A stretch of 64,000 bases of DNA from Methylobacterium dankookense. Lineage in GTDB: Bacteria > Pseudomonadota > Alphaproteobacteria > Rhizobiales > Beijerinckiaceae. The notes beneath the pieces were generated by a model. That model saw only the letters and a list, made by a program, of their open reading frames with translations. It was not told where the DNA came from and did not search any database. The stretch lies in contig NZ_CABFVH010000009.1 in NCBI RefSeq assembly GCF_902141855.1, forward strand, positions 1-64,000. The letters are read 5' to 3'. Shown in pieces: positions 60,584 through 64,000 of the stretch (position 1 is the first letter of the stretch; every line of letters starts with the position of its first letter). Made by a program: the position numbers and the translations under genes.

Positions 60584-60717
60584 TGGCGTCGATCAAGATC
60601 CACGGGACCTGCGACGGCACGTTCTCGGTCTACAAGAACGGGAGCGCCGTCTGTTCCGGCCTCACCCGGCCCCAGGCGGAGCGGCTGGCGGCGGTGCTGC
60701 GCTGGACCGAGCGCTAA
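60583..60717 (+). CDS. Very small hypothetical protein (44 residues)
   Basis: The peptide is MASIKIHGTCDGTFSVYKNG followed by SAVCSGLTRPQAERLAAVLR and WTER. It has two Cys. The ATG lies in a TGATG overlap with the preceding small gene, so it would be translated by coupling. Codon use is normal. Called because of the overlap; experimental proof is needed. Confidence 0.55.
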   Translation: MASIKIHGTCDGTFSVYKNGSAVCSGLTRPQAERLAAVLRWTER

Positions 60718-60747
60718 ACCCAGCGCCGGACGATCTCCGCGGACGCC

Positions 60748-61071
60748 TCACTTCGCCACGTCGTCGTCGAAGCTGAGCGCGCAGCGCTGGATCGCGGCGC
60801 CCTGGGCGTTGCGCATCTGCACGACCGTGCCGCCCTTCTCCGCGCAGGCCACCGCGAACCTGTCCGGCGGCGCGCGGGCGAACAGGTCCGGCACCGAGAC
60901 GCGGATGGAGTAGGCGCCGAGCACGGCGGCGCCGAGGGCGAGCGCCGCGAGGAGCGCGTTCCGGACCTTGCGGCCGCGCGCCGGCTTGGCCACGGCGCAG
61001 TGCGGGCAGCACCGCGCATCGCTCAGGATCGGCTGCCGGCAGGTCCCGCACCGCGTCAGGTATCCGACCAT
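60748..61071 (-). CDS. Zinc-ribbon membrane protein of unknown function
   Basis: The protein has 107 residues. An N-terminal zinc ribbon (CGTCRQPIL ... CCPHC) is followed by a basic linker, one membrane helix (ALLAALALGAAVLGAYSI) and a periplasmic or cytoplasmic tail with two Cys. GGAG precedes the start at 61071. It lies close to repeat B4. Function unknown. Confidence 0.78.
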   Translation of the reverse strand: MVGYLTRCGTCRQPILSDARCCPHCAVAKPARGRKVRNALLAALALGAAVLGAYSIRVSVPDLFARAPPDRFAVACAEKGGTVVQMRNAQGAAIQRCALSFDDDVAK

Positions 61072-61128
61072 CGGCCGTCTCCGCACCGTCCGGCCCGGGC
61101 CCCGCCCGCGCCGGAGCCGCGTCCGATC

Positions 61129-61222
61129 GCCGAACCGGCGTCCACTTCGGCGGGGCGCGGCCCGTGCAATGACGCGCTCCCTTGCGCCGAACCGGCGTCC
61201 ACTTCGGCGGGGCGCGCTCTAG
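61129..61222. repeat. Family B repeat, copy B4 (two half units in tandem)
   Basis: CGCCGAACCGGCGTCCACTTCGGCGGGGCGCG occurs at about 61128-61159 and again at 61186-61217, the second preceded by AATGACGCGCTCCC. Each half has the CGCCGAA/TTCGGCG stem. It lies upstream of the TAXI protein gene and ends in GCGCTCTAG. Confidence 0.85.
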
Positions 61223-61254
61223 ATAGGGCTTCGTCGGGTTGAGGGACGCCGATC

Positions 61255-62274
61255 ATGATCAGGATCGCCATACTGTTCGGCCTCCTCCTGCACGTGGTCC
61301 TTGGATACTTGGCCCCTGGATCCGCTGCGGCGCAGACCGACGTCAAGACGCAGAGGCATGCGCGGTCCCAGAAGGCCGACATCAATGCCTGGACGGTCGG
61401 ATTGGCCGGCGGCCTGATCGAAGGCAGTTTTATCCGCTACGCGTCCGATTTGGCAAAAGTCCTGGATGACGGGGACAACCTGCGCGTCATCCCGATGGTG
61501 ACGTTCGGCGCGGTCGGAAACGTCAACGACCTGCTCAACCTCAAGGGCGTCGACGTCGCCATTACGCAGGCCGACGTGCTGGACTATTTCCAGCGCGAGC
61601 TGAAGGTGCCGAACGTCAACGCGCGCATCCAGTACATCTCACCGCTCTACCTGGCCGAGGTGCATGTCTACGCCCGCGAGGAGATCAAGACGCTGGCCGA
61701 CCTCGCGGGGCGCAAGGTCGCCTTCAACACCGCCGGCAGCGCGGCCAACCTGACGGGCCAAGCCGTCTTCCGGCGCCTCGGCATCGCCGTGGAGCCGCTC
61801 CTGATCAACAACGCGCTCGCCCTCGAACGCATGCGCAGCGGCGAGATCTCGGCGATCGTGCACGTCGTCGGGAAGCCGAACGAGCTGTTCACGACGACGA
61901 AGAAGGAGCCCGGGTTCCACTTCCTGCCCATCGAGTACAGCCAGGCCTTCGAGGATTTCTACCTGCCCTCGATCCTCTCCGCCGAGGATTACCCGCAGCT
62001 GATCGCCCCGAACGAGACCGTCCCCACGCTCGCGGTCGTCACCGTCCTGGCCGTCTACAACTGGCCGAAGAACAGCGAGGGCTTCCGCCGCGTGTCGCGC
62101 TTCGTGGAGGCCTATTTCGCCAAGTTCCAGCAGCTCAGGAACCCGCCCTTCCAGCCGAAATGGAAGGACATCAACCTCGCGGCCACCGTCCCCGGCTGGA
62201 CCCGGTTCAGCGTCGCCGAGGACGCGCTGGCGCGGATGCGGTCCGCGCGCCCGCAGGGCGGCGAGCCGCGCTGA
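61255..62274 (+). CDS. TAXI-family TRAP transporter substrate-binding-like protein
   Basis: The protein has 339 residues with a signal peptide (MIRIAILFGLLLHVVLGYLA). It has the two-lobed fold with TVGLAGGLIEGSFIRYASDLAKVL, VDVAITQADVLDYF, and KTLADLAGRKVAFNTAGSAANLTGQA, typical of TAXI binding proteins. No TRAP membrane subunits (DctQM) are adjacent, so it may be an orphan or act as a sensor. Substrate unknown. Confidence 0.88.
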   Translation: MIRIAILFGLLLHVVLGYLAPGSAAAQTDVKTQRHARSQKADINAWTVGLAGGLIEGSFIRYASDLAKVLDDGDNLRVIPMVTFGAVGNVNDLLNLKGVDVAITQADVLDYFQRELKVPNVNARIQYISPLYLAEVHVYAREEIKTLADLAGRKVAFNTAGSAANLTGQAVFRRLGIAVEPLLINNALALERMRSGEISAIVHVVGKPNELFTTTKKEPGFHFLPIEYSQAFEDFYLPSILSAEDYPQLIAPNETVPTLAVVTVLAVYNWPKNSEGFRRVSRFVEAYFAKFQQLRNPPFQPKWKDINLAATVPGWTRFSVAEDALARMRSARPQGGEPR

Positions 62275-62290
62275 GGCCGCACGATCCCTC

Positions 62291-63277
62291 TCAGGGCGTC
62301 GCCGTCCGGCCCTTGGCGGCCTGGGGCCAGGACAGTTCGAGGTCGGCGGCCTTCAGGTACCAGCGGTCGGCCTCGGCCCGGTCACCCTCCAGCCCGATCA
62401 CCGGAAGCCCCTTCAGCACGGCCGGATCGTAGCTGCGCGCGAGGCCGCGCGCGCCGCGCGGATCGCCCTGCGTGGCGGCGCGCTGGAAGAACAGCCGCGC
62501 GGACACGACCTCGCCCGAGGTCAGGAGCTGCTCGCCGCGAGCCACGAACGTGTCGAGCTGCTGGATCTCCGCGGGGGAGCGCTCCACCACGGCCGGCGCG
62601 GCAACCGGACCGTCCTGGCCCTCCTTCGCCGGCTCGGGGGTGGCCGGTGCGCTCATCGAGGGCGGGGGCAGGTCGGTGATCGATTGCCGCGGGGATCGGT
62701 CGGCCGCCGGGGCCGCCGCGAACAGCGCGCTCGGGGCGAGCGGCGCCCGCGCCGCCGCGGCGCCCTCGGAGGCGCCGGGCCGGGCCGGACTGGCGGCCGG
62801 GCCGGGCTCGGGATCGCGCGCCGTCTTCGCCAGGGTGGTCACGCCGACCGGCGCGTCGGGGCGGATTGCGGGCGGCTTGACCGCCGCCGCGGTCCCGGCG
62901 GACGGGGCAGGCGGCGTGGCGCGGTAGGCCAGGAACGCGCCCGTCCCGAGCAGGCCGAGGACGCCGAGGCCGGCGACGACGCCCAGCCAGACCCCATGTC
63001 GTTTCATGAAGCGCCGGAACATTGCCCGCAGCGGGCCTTCGGCGATGAAGTTCTTCGGATCGGATAGAGCCGACATCGATGCAGGATTCTGCTCGCTCTC
63101 CTGGCCGGATCGACGGGGTTTGACACTATCCTGGGGCCGGAACCGGCGCAGGAACTCCAGGTCTTCGTGCCTTTGAGAGGGTTCTTCGAACGGGACGGGA
63201 TCCTGCGCTGGAAAGAGCGGCAGAACCTCGGCTTTCTGCTGCCTCGCGAGTGCGCCTGAGTTTCCGATCGAAGACAT
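62291..63277 (-). CDS. Single-pass membrane protein with C-terminal Sel1-like region
   Basis: The protein has 328 residues. A charged cytoplasmic part (1-95) is followed by one membrane helix (WLGVVAGLGVLGLLGTGAFLAY, about 101-122) and a Pro/Ala-rich periplasmic linker. The C-terminal part has Sel1/TPR-like helices (GEVVSARLFFQRAATQGDPRGARGLARSYDP and EADRWYLKAADL). The start at MSSIGNSG has AGGA upstream. It is probably a scaffold; no function known. It converges with the TAXI gene. Confidence 0.75.
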   Translation of the reverse strand: MSSIGNSGALARQQKAEVLPLFPAQDPVPFEEPSQRHEDLEFLRRFRPQDSVKPRRSGQESEQNPASMSALSDPKNFIAEGPLRAMFRRFMKRHGVWLGVVAGLGVLGLLGTGAFLAYRATPPAPSAGTAAAVKPPAIRPDAPVGVTTLAKTARDPEPGPAASPARPGASEGAAAARAPLAPSALFAAAPAADRSPRQSITDLPPPSMSAPATPEPAKEGQDGPVAAPAVVERSPAEIQQLDTFVARGEQLLTSGEVVSARLFFQRAATQGDPRGARGLARSYDPAVLKGLPVIGLEGDRAEADRWYLKAADLELSWPQAAKGRTATP

Positions 63278-63752
63278 CGAGCCAGTCCTATTTTCCTCAA
63301 CTGCAGAGCCGACGACACCCCTGCTTCGCAAAGACCCAAATCCTGCCAGTTGAGCTAGAGATTCATGAACCGCGCATTCGAATGGCGGCGATCCCTTTAT
63401 AGGCTTAGCTTCGCTCTCCCAATGGGACTATCTTATATCCGACTGTCCTCGTCAAATTCGCCCCTCTTCATGCCGATCGGCCGCGACAGCTTGGCGAATT
63501 GTGGAGCCCACCCGGACCGCTTCTTCCGCGCGACATCGGTCATTGGTGAGGGACATTTCGTCCGGGCGGCTTGCGCAGCGCGCTTCCGCCCGCCAGTGAC
63601 TGCTCGCAGACGAGCCGATCGCGGGATCAGTCACCGCGCTGCATCAATTCAATATCCATGCGCCAGTCGCGACAATTTTCATTGATCAATGGAACCAGTC
63701 GAGCGGCAACGATTTCTGACGTGCACGAAAAACAGCGTACGGTGCAGACATC
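63278..63752. other. 475-bp divergent intergenic region
   Basis: It is less GC-rich than the rest of the window. No frame here shows family features or a good start. It should carry promoters for the genes on both sides. I see no repeat of families A-D. Confidence 0.5.
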
Positions 63753-64000
63753 ATGGATACCAATTGCTTACCACCAAAGTCTAGTCGAACGATGATAACC
63801 GGCCTCGTCTGGCTTCTTGCCATGACGAGCGGACAAGACGTCCTCGCTCAATCCATGAACCTGCCCGATGCGGCCTCGAACGAGCGCTTTCAGGGTCTGA
63901 GACGGTCCGCGCCGGTGTTCACGTATCGCGAGGTGACCTCCCGCCTGCCGCCCATGCCGGCGGAGCCGGAGGCCGGCGCGGCGCCGCGCCGGGCGGCCTC
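63753..64000 (+). CDS. Secreted protein, cut by the window end
   Basis: The frame opens at ATG 63753 (MDTNCLPPKSSR) and stays open to the window end (82 codons). A second ATG at 63792 begins a clear signal peptide (MITGLVWLLAMTSGQDVLAQ), so the real start is probably 63792. The mature part begins SMNLPDAASNERFQGLRRSA. Family unknown because the gene is truncated. It is divergent from the Sel1-like gene. Confidence 0.6.
   Translation, partial: MDTNCLPPKSSRTMITGLVWLLAMTSGQDVLAQSMNLPDAASNERFQGLRRSAPVFTYREVTSRLPPMPAEPEAGAAPRRAA

Noticed and set aside
1-64000. Insertion sequences, phage genes, tRNA and rRNA genes
   Set aside because: I saw no transposase, integrase or phage structural protein among the frames and no recognisable tRNA or rRNA sequence.

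Overview
The window reads as a chromosomal contig from a very GC-rich alphaproteobacterium, most likely a Methylobacterium/Methylorubrum-type member of the Hyphomicrobiales (inferred from gene content, not from a marker gene). Evidence includes a BcsS-BcsA-BcsB cellulose locus, a GstI-like inhibitor divergent from a eukaryotic-type glutamine synthetase (GlnII), OpgH, TamA/TamB, a GCG_CRPN-type secreted peptide, a DUF6481 protein and several small secreted proteins without a general name. I see no rRNA, tRNA, CRISPR array, transposase or phage gene.

The first 176 bases are not genomic. Positions 112-176 match an Illumina P7/Nextera adapter ending in a Tn5 mosaic end, preceded by AT-rich noise. 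The contig therefore begins inside bcsB at about 177, and the apparent last 28 codons of bcsB are adapter.

Layout. 0.2-5.5 kb: cellulose synthase operon on the minus strand. 5.8-10.4 kb: a LuxR-type response regulator, then a marR-FUSC-DUF1656-HlyD efflux operon with a perfect palindrome upstream. 10.6-12.6 kb: a membrane GGDEF-EAL protein. 13.3-17.6 kb: LysR regulator, aspartase and a dicarboxylate/aspartate symporter. 17.7-20.6 kb: an ECF41 sigma factor with its typical partners (carboxymuconolactone decarboxylase family, cupin, NmrA-like protein) and a matching ECF41 promoter. 20.8-22.5 kb: a membrane/2Fe-2S/class III cyclase fusion. 23.7-27.6 kb: two transporters. 27.8-31.4 kb: chemoreceptor, TetR, PspA and YiaA-like protein. 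31.8-36.4 kb: molybdenum hydroxylase plus glutaminase. 36.5-38.2 kb: gstI/glnII with a candidate sigma-54 promoter. 38.8-42.3 kb: PilZ protein, OpgH and small proteins. 43.0-49.7 kb: tamA-tamB. 50.1-56.3 kb: small proteins, AEC permease, acyltransferase, KdsD and DUF4336. 56.5-60.0 kb: purine permease, uricase and a fused OHCU decarboxylase/HIU hydrolase. 60.3-64.0 kb: small proteins, a TAXI-type binding protein, a Sel1-like membrane protein and a gene cut by the window end.

The most unusual feature is a dense set of palindromic intergenic repeats, which I sort into four families: A, paired GATCTCGGGC/AGTCGGGC hairpins; B, AGAGCGCTCT elements; C, AAGGGATCATCCCTT four-hairpin elements at 3' ends; D, long CGACCTTGTCGTCGG inverted repeats. 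Two sets appear inside protein-coding genes in frame. A family B element codes for about 35 residues of the NmrA-like protein. Adjacent A and D elements code for about 83 residues between the coupled start codon and the membrane anchor of TamB. This resembles the Rickettsia palindromic elements and is the observation I would follow up first.
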